Assembly: GCA_964537055.1 (NCBI GenBank)
Contig: CAZHYV010000001.1
Span: forward strand, 62,001-126,000
Reading direction: 5' to 3'
DNA: 64,000 bases
DNA from: CAZHYV01 sp964537055
GTDB lineage: Bacteria > Myxococcota_A > Polyangia > Palsa-1104 > JAEUJZ01
Position 1 is the first letter of the stretch, and each line of letters begins with the position of its first letter. Under the pieces are notes generated by a model, which saw nothing but the letters and a program-made list of their open reading frames with translations, searched no databases and was not told the DNA's origin. Positions 39,146-48,731 of the stretch are shown here, piece by piece. The translations under genes and the position numbers were made by a program.

Positions 39146-40684
39146 TTACTCGCAGACGGGTGTACATCCTTCCATGCAAGGATCTGTCTTGCGCGCGGAG
39201 TATTTTTTTATCTTGGGACAAGCATTTTTGACATGAGGAGAGCCATTGACAGCGAATTCTAAGTATTTTGAGCATAGAGGTTTTTGGATCTCAAAAACCA
39301 AGTTTTGGTTTTGAGAAAGTTCTACGCAAGAGAGGTGCTGTAGGGGATGAAACATATCAGAGGAAAGCTTGCGAAGCCCCGTGTTTTGAAGCTTGATCCG
39401 CCCTACTTTTTGCAGGGGAAGGAAAGCATCTGCTGCAACATCAGTAAGAGGGTTGCCAGAGAGGTCTAGGAAGTTTATTCCCACAAGTCCTTGAAACGAC
39501 CCTGAAGGAATTTTCTCGATCTGGCTATCAAACATCTCAAGAACCATCAGCTTAGGTATTTTGGCAAAGGCCCCAGGGGTCAGCTCTTTTAGAGGGTTAT
39601 TATTGAGGTAAAGCAAGAGAAGCTCGGGGGTCGAATAAAAGAGTTCTTTAGGAAGCTGGCTAATTTGGTTAAACGATAATCGCAGAGACGAAAGCATCCT
39701 CTGGTCTGCAAACAATCTTGCAGGGAGCTTCGTCAATGAATTATCAGAAAGATTTAGATCATAAAGTTCTGTCATTTTTTGAAACGACTTCTCAGGCAGA
39801 GAAGGAAGCTTGTTTTTAGATAGGTCGATGCTGTGTAACTTGGGAAGCTTTGTGCCCAGACCCTCGGGAAACGAAGACAAGCGGTTGCCTGGAAGTTTTA
39901 AGTGCTGCAAGTTGGGTATATCGCTAAACCATGCGGGCACAATCTCAATCAGCTCTCCTTCTGCGATAGAAAGGATAAGTAGAGTCTTAAGCCCCCGAAA
40001 CAGAGTAGGCGGAAGCGTGCTGGCCTTTGTTCCAAATAGTTGTAAAGACTCAAGTTGAGATAGGTTTTCGAAGAGTCCCGAGGGAAACTCTCGGATGGGG
40101 TTAAAAAACAAATCGATTGATGTTAGCTGAGGTACAGGCTGAAAGAATTTGGCCGGTAACTTCTCAATACCAGTGTGATTCAACGCAAATATGTTTAAAT
40201 GTTTCGCCCCTACCAAGAGGTTTTCCGGTACCGAGGTAAGTTTTGCTGTCTGCTTCGGTGAGTTAGTAACGACAAGCTTCTTTAGCTGGGCAAAGCCACC
40301 CAGCATAGGCTGATCGAGAGACTTGATCCAGTTCAGTTCAAGGTCGTTGACCATTCCTTCTTTGTTACATATCACTGTATAGGGAAGTTCTCGGCTGGTG
40401 GCCACCAAACCCTCCTCGCAATCATCAATACAGCCCTTTTGCGTTTGCTTCGGATGACAAATATCGCAGTTTTTGATCCATGGTAGTGGGTTTTCTGCCG
40501 TCGCCTGAGTCAACCCAATCCAGTTGGCTTTGGAAATCGCCAGTAAACTTTGGTATTGAGGACTATCGCAGGTTGGGGCAGGCTTTTTGCTGGAAGGTTG
40601 ATTTTTAGCAGACACTTGATTTTGTAAACCAACCAAAGTCATTACAAAGAGAGTTAGAGAGCAGGTAAGAATTTGTCGTTTCAT
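39146..40684 (-). CDS. Secreted leucine-rich-repeat protein
   Basis: The 512-residue protein has a signal peptide (LTCSLTLFVMTLVGLQNQVS then AKN). A Cys-rich cap of about 80 residues (NCDICHPKQTQKGCIDDC) is followed by about 14 LRR units of about 24 residues with L-x-x-L-x-L-x-x-N-x-L-x-x-L-P, for example LYDLNLSDNSLTKLPARLF, and a C-terminal Cys cap (ACPKIKKYSARKTDPC). The N- and C-terminal cysteine caps resemble eukaryote-like LRR proteins of predatory or host-associated bacteria. The target is unknown. It sits between the lipoprotein gene and tldD. Confidence 0.82.
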   Translation of the reverse strand: MKRQILTCSLTLFVMTLVGLQNQVSAKNQPSSKKPAPTCDSPQYQSLLAISKANWIGLTQATAENPLPWIKNCDICHPKQTQKGCIDDCEEGLVATSRELPYTVICNKEGMVNDLELNWIKSLDQPMLGGFAQLKKLVVTNSPKQTAKLTSVPENLLVGAKHLNIFALNHTGIEKLPAKFFQPVPQLTSIDLFFNPIREFPSGLFENLSQLESLQLFGTKASTLPPTLFRGLKTLLILSIAEGELIEIVPAWFSDIPNLQHLKLPGNRLSSFPEGLGTKLPKLHSIDLSKNKLPSLPEKSFQKMTELYDLNLSDNSLTKLPARLFADQRMLSSLRLSFNQISQLPKELFYSTPELLLLYLNNNPLKELTPGAFAKIPKLMVLEMFDSQIEKIPSGSFQGLVGINFLDLSGNPLTDVAADAFLPLQKVGRIKLQNTGLRKLSSDMFHPLQHLSCVELSQNQNLVFEIQKPLCSKYLEFAVNGSPHVKNACPKIKKYSARKTDPCMEGCTPVCE

Positions 40685-40771
40685 CACGTTTCTATAGTGA
40701 GACGATCTTCAAGAAAGGTCAATTTTGTCGTTGGGTTCATCGCTAGGATGATTTAGAGCCAAAAGGAATAT

Positions 40772-42211
40772 TTAAACCTGGGTTCCCCCCACGGTAATGG
40801 AAGAAATTTTAATCGTCGGGGTTCCTATTCCAACGGGAACTGACTGGCCTTCTTTTCCGCAGACCCACATTCCATCCGATAGGGTGAAGTCATTCCCTAG
40901 CATTGTAACCTTCGTGAGGACCTCAGGGCCATTCCCAATAAGGTTAACCCCTTTGAGGGGAGCGGTAATCTTCCCATCCTCGATTAAGTAACTCTCGGTT
41001 AATGAGAACACAAAATCCCCATTGTTAATATTTACCTGTCCCCCAGAAAACCGTTTTGCATAGATCCCCTGCTTGACCGAACGGATCATTTCCTCAGGGT
41101 CATGCGGGCCAGGTGCCAAAAGCGTGTTCGTCATTCTGGGCATGGGGGGATGACGGAACGATTGTCTACGACCATTCCCTGAAGGAGAAAGGTTAAAATG
41201 CTTCGCTGAGAGGTGGTCATGCATATAGGACCGTAAGATGCCTTGTTCGATCAGAATGTTAGATTTGCTCTCGTGCCCTTCGTCATCTACATTGATACTA
41301 CCTCGGGAGTGGGCAAGGGTTCCGTCATCGATCACTGTACATAGAGAAGAGGCGACCTGAGTCCCAATCCGTCCTGAATAGTTTGAGGTCTCCTTTCGAT
41401 TAAAGTCTGCCTCAAGGCCATGTCCTACTGCTTCGTGAAGCAAAATGCCCGAATCCCCTGCAGAAAGAATGACTTCTTTCGGACCTGCTGGGGCTTCTTT
41501 GGCATGCAGCATAGCAATAGCAATGCGAGCAGCCTCCTGTCCGTAGGATTCTGGCGTGCGGGTGACAAAAAAATCCATGCCCGCTCGACCCCCACCCCCA
41601 GTAGAACCTGATTGACGTTTGTCTCCCTCTTGGGCGATGACCGAAACGCCAATGCGAAGGAGAGGCTGAACATCACGATACATTCTTCCATCAGAGGTGC
41701 AGAGGAGAATCTCTTTCCATTCCTCTGAAAAGCTACACTGTACCTTCGTAATTCTAGGATCATACTTGCGGGCGGCTTGGTCCACACGACGAAGAAGATC
41801 TAGCTTTTCATTCGATAGGACCTTCAAGCTAGGGATGGACACCGGATAGAATGAAGGCGCAGCATAGGGTTTGATCTGGGCTGGTTCCACCGCTTTTCCA
41901 GACACCGCAATTTGTGCCGCAGTTTTTGCCGTTTTTACCATCGTTCCTTCATCGAGAGACTCACAGTAGGCATAGCCTGTTGCATCGCCGCTAAGCACGC
42001 GAACCCCTAGCCCTAGCGTAATCCCCGAGCCTACTGTTTTGATGCGTTCTTCCTCATAGAGAAAATCTGCTCCTACGCGGTACTCGAAGAAAAGGTCGGC
42101 GTAATCGCCTCCTTCACAGAGGGCGGCTGATAAAAGGCGCCTCGCTAAGGCGGTGTCAATCTCATGAGTACCTCCCAGAGAAAAGGGAGCTGATAAAGGT
42201 TGCGATAGCAT
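40772..42211 (-). CDS. tldD: TldD-type metalloprotease
   Basis: The 479-residue protein carries HEAVGHGLEADF at about 259-270, the HExxxH zinc site of U62 proteases, plus SSLCTVIDDGTLAHSRGSIN with G-S-x-x-V-D-D-E-G and SGGQVNINNGDFVFSLTESY near the end, all characteristic of TldD. N-terminal GSGITLGLGVRVLSGDATGY is also family-specific. It pairs with TldE (37119-38510) to make a peptidase that acts on unfolded or modified peptides. It is the catalytic subunit. Confidence 0.93.
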   Translation of the reverse strand: MLSQPLSAPFSLGGTHEIDTALARRLLSAALCEGGDYADLFFEYRVGADFLYEEERIKTVGSGITLGLGVRVLSGDATGYAYCESLDEGTMVKTAKTAAQIAVSGKAVEPAQIKPYAAPSFYPVSIPSLKVLSNEKLDLLRRVDQAARKYDPRITKVQCSFSEEWKEILLCTSDGRMYRDVQPLLRIGVSVIAQEGDKRQSGSTGGGGRAGMDFFVTRTPESYGQEAARIAIAMLHAKEAPAGPKEVILSAGDSGILLHEAVGHGLEADFNRKETSNYSGRIGTQVASSLCTVIDDGTLAHSRGSINVDDEGHESKSNILIEQGILRSYMHDHLSAKHFNLSPSGNGRRQSFRHPPMPRMTNTLLAPGPHDPEEMIRSVKQGIYAKRFSGGQVNINNGDFVFSLTESYLIEDGKITAPLKGVNLIGNGPEVLTKVTMLGNDFTLSDGMWVCGKEGQSVPVGIGTPTIKISSITVGGTQV

Positions 42212-42288
42212 GGTACTGTTTTACGACGGATTGATGGGAAAAGCAAGGGTAGGAGATAAGGTTATCTTCTACAGAGGTCAAATTCTGA

Positions 42289-42759
42289 TTATTCAAACCA
42301 ATCGCTACCCAGATTTTTTACGTCATTACAATAATGTGATCGCAGGGCATTGGTTCCAAAGGTATCAATCATGCATTGTTGATAGAAAAATGAGGTGAGA
42401 CTGGGGTTCTGCTGGAAACATTTTTTATGCCCTTGGCTCCACATCGCGGACTCTAAACTACATTCGTGATGTTCCCTATCAAAACCGCATAAGGGTTCTT
42501 TGTTTGGTTCGTTGAGGTCTAAACATCTTTGTTCACACTCCCTAGGATCTTTTCCAGGCAGACAACGAGCGATCGGGTAGTAATCCGGAGCATCAAAATC
42601 CGTATGGATATCCGCTTTGGTGATTGGCTTGTTACAACGATTTACTTTAGGTGAATTAGAAACCGAGCAAACAGATTCTAACGTCTCGTATCGCTCTGCT
42701 CCACACGAAGCAAGGAGCATAGCAACAATAGCACCTACCCATTTGTACTTTAGAATCAC
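42289..42759 (-). CDS. Cys-rich lipoprotein, unknown
   Basis: The 156-residue product starts at GTG 42759 behind GGAGGGGC. The signal ends in a lipobox (VAMLLASC), and about 10 further cysteines follow (CSVSNSPKVNRC, CLPGKDPRECEQRC, SHYC), suggesting disulfide bonds outside the cytoplasm. It ends in LGSDWFE. No family is recognised. Confidence 0.55.
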   Translation of the reverse strand: MILKYKWVGAIVAMLLASCGAERYETLESVCSVSNSPKVNRCNKPITKADIHTDFDAPDYYPIARCLPGKDPRECEQRCLDLNEPNKEPLCGFDREHHECSLESAMWSQGHKKCFQQNPSLTSFFYQQCMIDTFGTNALRSHYCNDVKNLGSDWFE

Positions 42760-42855
42760 GGAAGCCCCTCCAGGTAAGCTTTAAACCTATATCGCCTGAA
42801 AGGACCGAGTCAAGTTGAAAGTCGGACGCCCAAGCGCACTTCAAAAGGCAAGAAT

Positions 42856-43350
42856 TTACTTCTTCGCCAGCCATTCCTCAGTAATTTTTACTGTCGTAGG
42901 TTCGAGGGCAGCAAATTGGTCAATGATCAGCTTTTCAACTTTGCTGCCAAGCAGAGGAACAGAAACTTTGACCTCTCCTTGAAAAATCCTTCGACAGCGA
43001 CGGTCGTCGATGGGAGAAACTGTGTAAAGTCCAACAAAGTAAAACCGATCCTTTAGGTAGGTGGGCTCAATGTGTACCTCCATAAGGGAGCGGTCTTGAA
43101 AGTAAGTACTATGTTCAAGGTAAGAGAAGTCTTTGATGAGCGATTGTGCCCACGAGGGAATGCTTACCACAGGCTCTAATTTCTGGGTGCGCCTTATCAA
43201 AGCCCCCTGGTTTTCTGACGTAAAAGAGACTATCTGTCTAGATTTGATGGGTAGTCTTTTATACAAGTCCTGGTTGTAAGCTTCGTCAAAAAATAGATTC
43301 CAATAGGTTGAGGGCTTTGTTTGAAAATCGTGGCTAAAACGGAAGTGCAT
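42856..43350 (-). CDS. DUF2505-like protein
   Basis: ATG 43350 (the TTG at 43368 is less likely) gives 164 residues of mixed beta/alpha pattern: FRFSHDFQTKPSTYWNLFFD, then YKRLPIKSRQIVSF, a polar core and RIFQGEVKVSVPLLGSKVEK followed by LIIDQFAAL. The layout matches DUF2505 (START/SRPBCC-like hydrophobic pocket) that occurs in actinobacteria and delta-proteobacterial lineages. It may bind a lipid or small ligand; the role is not established. Confidence 0.62.
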   Translation of the reverse strand: MHFRFSHDFQTKPSTYWNLFFDEAYNQDLYKRLPIKSRQIVSFTSENQGALIRRTQKLEPVVSIPSWAQSLIKDFSYLEHSTYFQDRSLMEVHIEPTYLKDRFYFVGLYTVSPIDDRRCRRIFQGEVKVSVPLLGSKVEKLIIDQFAALEPTTVKITEEWLAKK

Positions 43351-43401
43351 AAACTGTTTTTGTCCCAAGCAATTGCTTGCTTCATGTACCTAATCGTTAC
43401 T

Positions 43402-43695
43402 CTACCCAATATTTGCGGGCGTGCCTAATTTTTTGAGCTCATCCCGAATCTTAGACTCGATCATGCCTTTGACTGGAGTCAGTGCAAAGGAAAGGTCCAA
43501 GTGGATGGTCACTTGAGTTGGCTCTAGCTTGATTGAACCGCTGACACCGCTTCGTTCTACTTTTGCTTCTGTGTCCGAAATCCAACTCGATTTTAAATCA
43601 TACTTCGCGCCCAAATCTCTACTGAGTTGATCAATATATGTTTTTACTTGGGAAAGGGGTAACTGATGAGTTTGGGCAATCTGAATCTTCGGCAT
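43402..43695 (-). CDS. Polyhydroxyalkanoate granule region (PHA_gran_rgn) family protein
   Basis: The 97-residue product begins at ATG 43695. It matches the small PHA_gran_rgn family (PF09650-like): IQIAQTHQLPLSQVKTYIDQ, LGAKYDLKSSWISDTEAKVE, GSIKLEPTQVTIHLDLSFAL and IESKIRDELKKL, with the conserved W at the core. In other bacteria the gene sits beside polyhydroxyalkanoate genes. No synthase is seen in this window. Confidence 0.7.
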   Translation of the reverse strand: MPKIQIAQTHQLPLSQVKTYIDQLSRDLGAKYDLKSSWISDTEAKVERSGVSGSIKLEPTQVTIHLDLSFALTPVKGMIESKIRDELKKLGTPANIG

Positions 43696-43769
43696 CACCT
43701 AGAGCTATCATAAATCAGGAAAACTTGGAAATTTTCATCCTTAGGAAAAGTTAGTATTATGCCATCGCT

Positions 43770-44852
43770 ATGAGATCTACCTGTCCATTGTTTCTACGAT
43801 TGTTTCTCTCGCCACTCCTTCTCATATTTCTTGCCGTTTTCTCTGATTGCGGAAGCCCTTCCTCGATCCAGCGTGAAAAAGTTACGACTTCTGTGGATGG
43901 ACTTAATCAGCATGCAACGATTTTCTCGTTGCCCAAGGCTTTGCCTCAAGCGAGGCAGCCAGAGGTACAAGGCTTTGCTACAGCATTTGCCCCAGACTCT
44001 GCTACAGCAGTTCCCGCCAAAGAGAAACGACCTGCTGTAATTCTGCTGCATCCAGGATTTTCTGGTGACGGTGCAGAAACGACCTGGTTTGCAGAGATGC
44101 TGGCCCACAAGGGGGCCGTTGTGATCGTACCTTCCTATCGAGGAGAGAAGCGAAGCTTAGATGGGATGCGGAGCGACGGAAAAATCGAGTTCTGCAGTGG
44201 AGAGGTCGATGATGCGCAAAGCGCACTTGAGGCACTGCGTGCACGGCCAGATATCGATCCTGATCGAATTGGCGTCTTTGGCGCTTCCCACGGAGGATGC
44301 ATTGCTTTACGTCTTGCCCTCCGTGAACCGCAATTGCGCGCGGTGGCAACCTTTTCAGCACCCGTGGCTGCTGAGCCGCTGATCCGGTACGTAAAAAGTC
44401 ATCCCCAGGGTCTTTTCTTTTTTAATTATTTTCTAGCCCATTCTTTGCAAAAGTACATCCAAGGATCCCCCGATGAGGCCATTGAACAGTATACAGCACG
44501 CTCTCCTCTCTACGGTGCCTTCAGGCTTTCTATGCCTATCATGATAGTACATGGGAGCAGCGACAACGTGGTTCCAATGCAGAACGCGTGTTGGCTGGCC
44601 CAGGTGCTTAAGCAGAGTGGCCGTACGGTCAAAGAGCGCTGGCTAGGAAGAGGGGGAAAAGAGATTGCACAGCCACAGAAGCGGTGTGCCTTAGAGGCTA
44701 TTCAAGCAGAGCCAATCTTGGATGCACCTAAAACCGAGCTTTGGCTCATGAGAGGGCAGGACCATATTTATTCATCAAGTGCCACCAAAGAAGCTGCCTA
44801 CCAAAAAGTGCTCGACTTCTTTATGAATGAGTTAGGAATTGGAAAGAATTAA
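43770..44852 (+). CDS. Secreted alpha/beta hydrolase, dienelactone hydrolase-like
   Basis: The 360-residue protein has a signal-like N-terminus (LFLSPLLLIFLAVFSDC, possibly a lipobox variant) and an alpha/beta hydrolase domain. The oxyanion-type strand VILLHPGFSGDGAETTWFAE is followed by the nucleophile elbow FGASHGGCIALRLAL (G-x-S-x-G, Ser nucleophile), then MIVHGSSDNVVPMQNACWL (Asp region). A His lies in the C-terminal RGQDHIYSS. The catalytic triad Ser-Asp-His is visible. The substrate is unknown; esterase or lipase-like activity is likely. It is probably exported. Confidence 0.72.
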   Translation: MRSTCPLFLRLFLSPLLLIFLAVFSDCGSPSSIQREKVTTSVDGLNQHATIFSLPKALPQARQPEVQGFATAFAPDSATAVPAKEKRPAVILLHPGFSGDGAETTWFAEMLAHKGAVVIVPSYRGEKRSLDGMRSDGKIEFCSGEVDDAQSALEALRARPDIDPDRIGVFGASHGGCIALRLALREPQLRAVATFSAPVAAEPLIRYVKSHPQGLFFFNYFLAHSLQKYIQGSPDEAIEQYTARSPLYGAFRLSMPIMIVHGSSDNVVPMQNACWLAQVLKQSGRTVKERWLGRGGKEIAQPQKRCALEAIQAEPILDAPKTELWLMRGQDHIYSSSATKEAAYQKVLDFFMNELGIGKN

Positions 44853-44855
44853 ATT

Positions 44856-45272
44856 TTAGAAAGAATCATCCTCAGATGTGGATAGCCTGGACATGGCCGT
44901 TCTATCGATGGTTCCCTCTTCTTGATAGAGATCCCTTAATTGCTCGTACAGTCCTGCTATCTCATAGGCTTTTTCTTGGTCTTTGGTCATCTTGGCAGAG
45001 GGGTCTCTTGGTAATTGGTGTACTGCTGCTTCCCATCTTTTGTGGCAATCTATTTTATCCTGACATACATAGATGCCCTTTGCTGCCATATAACCCTGAA
45101 GTCTTGCCAGTTCTTCTCGATGCCTGATTCCCTTCTCAATGGGGTAACTATAAATATCTCCCTGATCTGATTTTATATAGGTTCCACCATCGGGCAGCTT
45201 CTCGACAACCTGTGGTTCCGCACAACCAAAAATTCCAAACAATCCAACAATCGCTAAATAACTTCGTTTCAT
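44856..45272 (-). CDS. Lipoprotein, unknown
   Basis: The 138-residue product begins MKRSYLAIVGLFGIFGC (lipobox IFGC), with GAGAGGGA upstream. The mature part has KLPDGGTYIKSDQGDIYSYP, a helical middle (HREELARLQGYMAAKGI) and CQDKIDCHKRWE with two cysteines. It lies convergent to the hydrolase gene, whose stop is 4 bp away. No family is recognised. Confidence 0.58.
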   Translation of the reverse strand: MKRSYLAIVGLFGIFGCAEPQVVEKLPDGGTYIKSDQGDIYSYPIEKGIRHREELARLQGYMAAKGIYVCQDKIDCHKRWEAAVHQLPRDPSAKMTKDQEKAYEIAGLYEQLRDLYQEEGTIDRTAMSRLSTSEDDSF

Positions 45273-45398
45273 AAAAATTCCCTCTCTTCTAGATCAGAAT
45301 AAATACCTTACATAGATTAGCATACAGTGTAGGGAAAGCAATAACAAACTCCTTTCAGGGACTGACGCTGAAAGATGCTAAATCATAACTTCTTAAGA

Positions 45399-45887
45399 TT
45401 AAAAATAATTATAACTCACCCATACTGTATATATTGGTGCTTTGTTAGAAGATGGCTCGTTTGAGGTTACAGCAAACTCAATCCAATGTGGATCCTGTGG
45501 ATCGGCGGGCACCCATGTCTGGAGATGAGAATCAGTATCTTGTAAATGACATGTTGAAGTTTGACATGGAGCGTACCCTTGAGAAATAAGGTAATGCTGG
45601 ATATGTTCAGTAAGTACTTCCGGTTGTTCTTTCGAAGCATAGGAAATACTCTCTCCACCAGATTTGGTACCGTCGACAGGCCAAGAAGAGAACTCAGCCT
45701 TTCCAGTCATTCCAATCTCAGGAACCTTTTTAAGGATTGAGGGGACAACAACCAAATAAATATACGTTCCTCGGGTGGTTGTAAATCGATCAAATAAATT
45801 TCCCGCAATATAAAGATGTGAAAATCCTATCCAAACCGCAAGAGCGACGAGTGGAAAAAGAAAAATATATTTGAGCGAGGATTTCAT
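45399..45887 (-). CDS. Membrane-anchored protein, unknown
   Basis: From ATG 45887 the 162-residue protein has one N-terminal membrane helix (YIFLFPLVALAVWIGFSHLY) and an exported-looking domain with a cysteine pair (YAPCQTSTCHLQDTDS) and aromatic strands (PIYTVWVSYNYF at the end). No ribosome site is obvious and the start is uncertain (a TTG at 45908 is possible). No family is recognised. Confidence 0.48.
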   Translation of the reverse strand: MKSSLKYIFLFPLVALAVWIGFSHLYIAGNLFDRFTTTRGTYIYLVVVPSILKKVPEIGMTGKAEFSSWPVDGTKSGGESISYASKEQPEVLTEHIQHYLISQGYAPCQTSTCHLQDTDSHLQTWVPADPQDPHWIEFAVTSNEPSSNKAPIYTVWVSYNYF

Positions 45888-46032
45888 AAGGGGAGTATAG
45901 CTTATCAAGGGAAATGATCAAGAACTACCCAAAGCAGTCGACCTCGTGTCTAGAATCAAATCGTTGGATACTTTACGGAATCCTTTCTTCCGCTTGCATT
46001 CTTCTTTTATCAGTTTTAGTCTTAGCCTAGGT

Positions 46033-47028
46033 ATGACGCTAAAAACGACCTTTCGACTTCTCTCTAAGACCTATGCACGTTTGCTCGTTCAAGGACCCGA
46101 TGCCAAACGGTTTTTGCATGGCATGGTCACAAATGACGTTCTTGCGCTTTCCAAAGGGCAGGGTTGCCGAGCTGTTATGCTTACAGCGAAGGGAAAAATG
46201 CTCGGGGATTTAAACATTTACCAGATAGGGGAGGACTCGCTTCTACTCAGCATGGATGGTCAGGTTTATCCTGCCATTCTTTCTGCGCTAGAACGTCACC
46301 TGATTATGGATGACGCAACTGTGACGAATGTAAGTGAACAGTTCGGCCAGGTTGGTATTTACGGCGATGGTTCGAGGCAAGCTCTGGCTCTTCTTTTGGA
46401 CCTGCCTCCAAGTGAGTTGCCCACACATTTTTATGAATATGTGGAAGTTCATTTACAAGGCGGCGTTGAGCACAAACTAAGCATAGCACGCACGAATGAC
46501 TTGGGAATGGAGGAGTATACGCTTTTTGCTACTCCTTCGGTCTTGCAAGAGCTCCTTCGTTTGTTTCCTACGTATGAAATTAGTGAACTCTCAGAATCAG
46601 AAGCCGAGCTTCTTCGCATCGAGTCAGGTATCCCCAAATATGGAGTTGATATGAACGAGGAGAGGCTTCCCCTTGAGGCGAATTTACAGCATGCAATTAG
46701 CTTCACCAAGGGATGTTATCTAGGACAAGAGGTGATTGTCCGTGTGACCTCACGAGGACATATCAACCGGAAGCTTGTGGGTCTTTTGTTCCCGCATTTA
46801 CAAAATCCGCCCTCTCCGGGAAGCAACCTAATCCACCAAACCCGCGATAACGCTGGAACCGTGATGTCCGGGATCCTCTCGCCCCGTTTTGGGACGATTG
46901 CGCTAGGGTATGTCCATCGAACCTTGTGGGAACCTGGAACTCGGCTTTACCTAGGCGAACGGGGCCAGGTTCCTTCGGAACAATCGCCGGTCGCCATTGT
47001 GCAAAAATTGCCATTTTCTAAAGCCTGA
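46033..47028 (+). CDS. ygfZ: YgfZ-type tRNA-modification/Fe-S assembly protein
   Basis: The start at ATG 46033 (MTLKTTFRLLSKTYARLLV) is preferred over the GTG at 45946. The 331-residue protein is of the folate-binding aminomethyltransferase-like fold: LVQGPDAKRFLHGMVTNDVL (Q-G-x-D-x-x-x-F-L-x-x-x-x-T-N-D) near the start and SFTKGCYLGQEVIVRV (the K-G-C-Y-x-G-Q-E motif unique to YgfZ) at about 235. It is involved in repair or assembly of certain Fe-S enzymes. No neighbouring gene is an obvious partner. Confidence 0.9.
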   Translation: MTLKTTFRLLSKTYARLLVQGPDAKRFLHGMVTNDVLALSKGQGCRAVMLTAKGKMLGDLNIYQIGEDSLLLSMDGQVYPAILSALERHLIMDDATVTNVSEQFGQVGIYGDGSRQALALLLDLPPSELPTHFYEYVEVHLQGGVEHKLSIARTNDLGMEEYTLFATPSVLQELLRLFPTYEISELSESEAELLRIESGIPKYGVDMNEERLPLEANLQHAISFTKGCYLGQEVIVRVTSRGHINRKLVGLLFPHLQNPPSPGSNLIHQTRDNAGTVMSGILSPRFGTIALGYVHRTLWEPGTRLYLGERGQVPSEQSPVAIVQKLPFSKA

Positions 47029-47252
47029 TAGCCATCCTGATCTATGTTTGATAGCTTGTCCCTGAAGGCCAAGGCAATCATTCTATGGCAAAAGAACCTC
47101 TCGTAATAAGAAAGCCTCATAAAAGCGAGCCCTCGAAAAAATTTGCAGAAATCGTTTTCATAAACGCGATTTCGTACTAAACTGCGGATTATCTTAGGAA
47201 ACGCTTAAACGCTTCACCGGGTCTTTGAATAAAATTGAGGCAAATAAATCGT

Positions 47253-48575
47253 ATGAAATCTCCATCTATTGTATTGAGAATGTTGATAGCAGGCCTGTTC
47301 TCGCTTTTTGTCCAGGCGAAGCAGAGCCATGCGCTTCAACCGCTGTCTGAATTTTTTCAGGCAGCCAAAAACCACAGTTTTGATATTCGCGAGGCTGCTG
47401 CTACGGCCCAGCAGCGCAATGAAGAATGGAAGGCGGCCATTGGCCGGTTACTTCCGTCGCTCAGTGCGAGTGGGTCCTATACACACAATTCTTACGACGA
47501 TGTAAGAATTAACTTTCCTATTCAAGATCCTAACACAGGCCAGATGACGAGCGCCGAACGAGTGATCCTTCTTCAAAACCAGCTCTCGGGCGTATTTAGC
47601 ATCAACGTCCCTCTTTTGGACGTTAGTGCCATCCAGCGTGCTCGTGCAGGTCGTTCTGTACAGCAGGCAGCTACATTGCGGGCTCAAGCAGCTGAGCTTG
47701 AAGTTCGGAAAAACATTGCCCGTACCTATTTCCAGTACATTGCCGCGGCAGCGCTTGTCGGATCGGCCGATCGTTCGATCAACACCGCAGAAGAGAGCCA
47801 AAAGATGGCAGAGACCCGATTGGCGGTGGGAACGGCTTCCCCGCTGGATGTAGAACGGGCCAAGGCAGATACAGAACGTGCAAGGCAGGTAAAGGCAGAC
47901 GCCGAATTGACCCAGACCCTTGCGGGAAGGACGCTAGAAACACTCACAGGATTATCCCCTCAAGGCGAGGCGGCACCCCTGGTAGACGATCTCCACGAGG
48001 AATCTAACCTCGATGATTGGGGTGCCAAAGTGGGTGAAGTGCCAACGGTCAAAGCGGCTCAAGCGGATGTCAAAGCAGCCGGCCTCAATGCCAGCGCCTC
48101 CTGGTGGTCACTTGCCCCCACTTTAAATGGAAGCTTTAATGAGCAGGTCACCAATGCCTCGGGATTCGCCGGTCAAGTGGGTGTTTGGAACCTTGGGCTT
48201 TCGCTTACGTGGAGATTTGATCTCAGCACCCTCTTTACAGCACGGTCTTTGAATGAAGCAACCGGGCTTGCAAAAATTCGCGAGGAACGCACAAGGCGTG
48301 ATGTGCAAGACCAGATCTTCAATGCATGGAACCAAATTAAGACCTACCGGGTTCGCGGGCAGGCAGCCCGTGCCCAGGTCAAGGCCAGCGAACGGGCGCT
48401 AGAGATGGCCAAGGTGCGCTATAAAGCCGGGATGGCCACCCAGCTCGAGGTAAGCCAAGCCGAAAGGGATCGTCTTTCTGCCGAAGCCAATCGCATTCAG
48501 ACGGATGCAGACCTCGCCTACGCCCGTGCACTTTTGCGGATTACCACCAACCAACCCATCGAATCATATCCCTAA
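47253..48575 (+). CDS. TolC-family outer membrane efflux protein
   Basis: The ATG at 47253 (MKSPSIVLRMLIAGLFSLFV) is preceded by GAGG; an in-frame ATG-like start is at 47235. The 440-residue protein has a signal peptide (cleavage around SHA-LQ) and two repeats of the long helical TolC type: FDIREAAATAQQRNEEWKAA with LSASGSYTHNS strands, and the second half with VRYKAGMATQLEVSQAERDR and LAYARALLRI. Pfam-OEP-type repeats L-x-x-x-x-x-A-x-x-x-x. It exports substrates together with an inner-membrane pump; none is encoded next to it. Confidence 0.84.
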   Translation: MKSPSIVLRMLIAGLFSLFVQAKQSHALQPLSEFFQAAKNHSFDIREAAATAQQRNEEWKAAIGRLLPSLSASGSYTHNSYDDVRINFPIQDPNTGQMTSAERVILLQNQLSGVFSINVPLLDVSAIQRARAGRSVQQAATLRAQAAELEVRKNIARTYFQYIAAAALVGSADRSINTAEESQKMAETRLAVGTASPLDVERAKADTERARQVKADAELTQTLAGRTLETLTGLSPQGEAAPLVDDLHEESNLDDWGAKVGEVPTVKAAQADVKAAGLNASASWWSLAPTLNGSFNEQVTNASGFAGQVGVWNLGLSLTWRFDLSTLFTARSLNEATGLAKIREERTRRDVQDQIFNAWNQIKTYRVRGQAARAQVKASERALEMAKVRYKAGMATQLEVSQAERDRLSAEANRIQTDADLAYARALLRITTNQPIESYP

Positions 48576-48731
48576 GTGCGACCCAGAATTATATTTGTAC
48601 CTGCACCTATCGAATGGTGTTCCTAGCTTAAGCAACTTCGCCTTAAACTTGAGCGTCTTCGCCCTAACATATCTTTGCGCGAAGATGGTTAGTGTAGCGG
48701 CTGCGTTGAGTTTCGCTTACATGCAGTTTGT

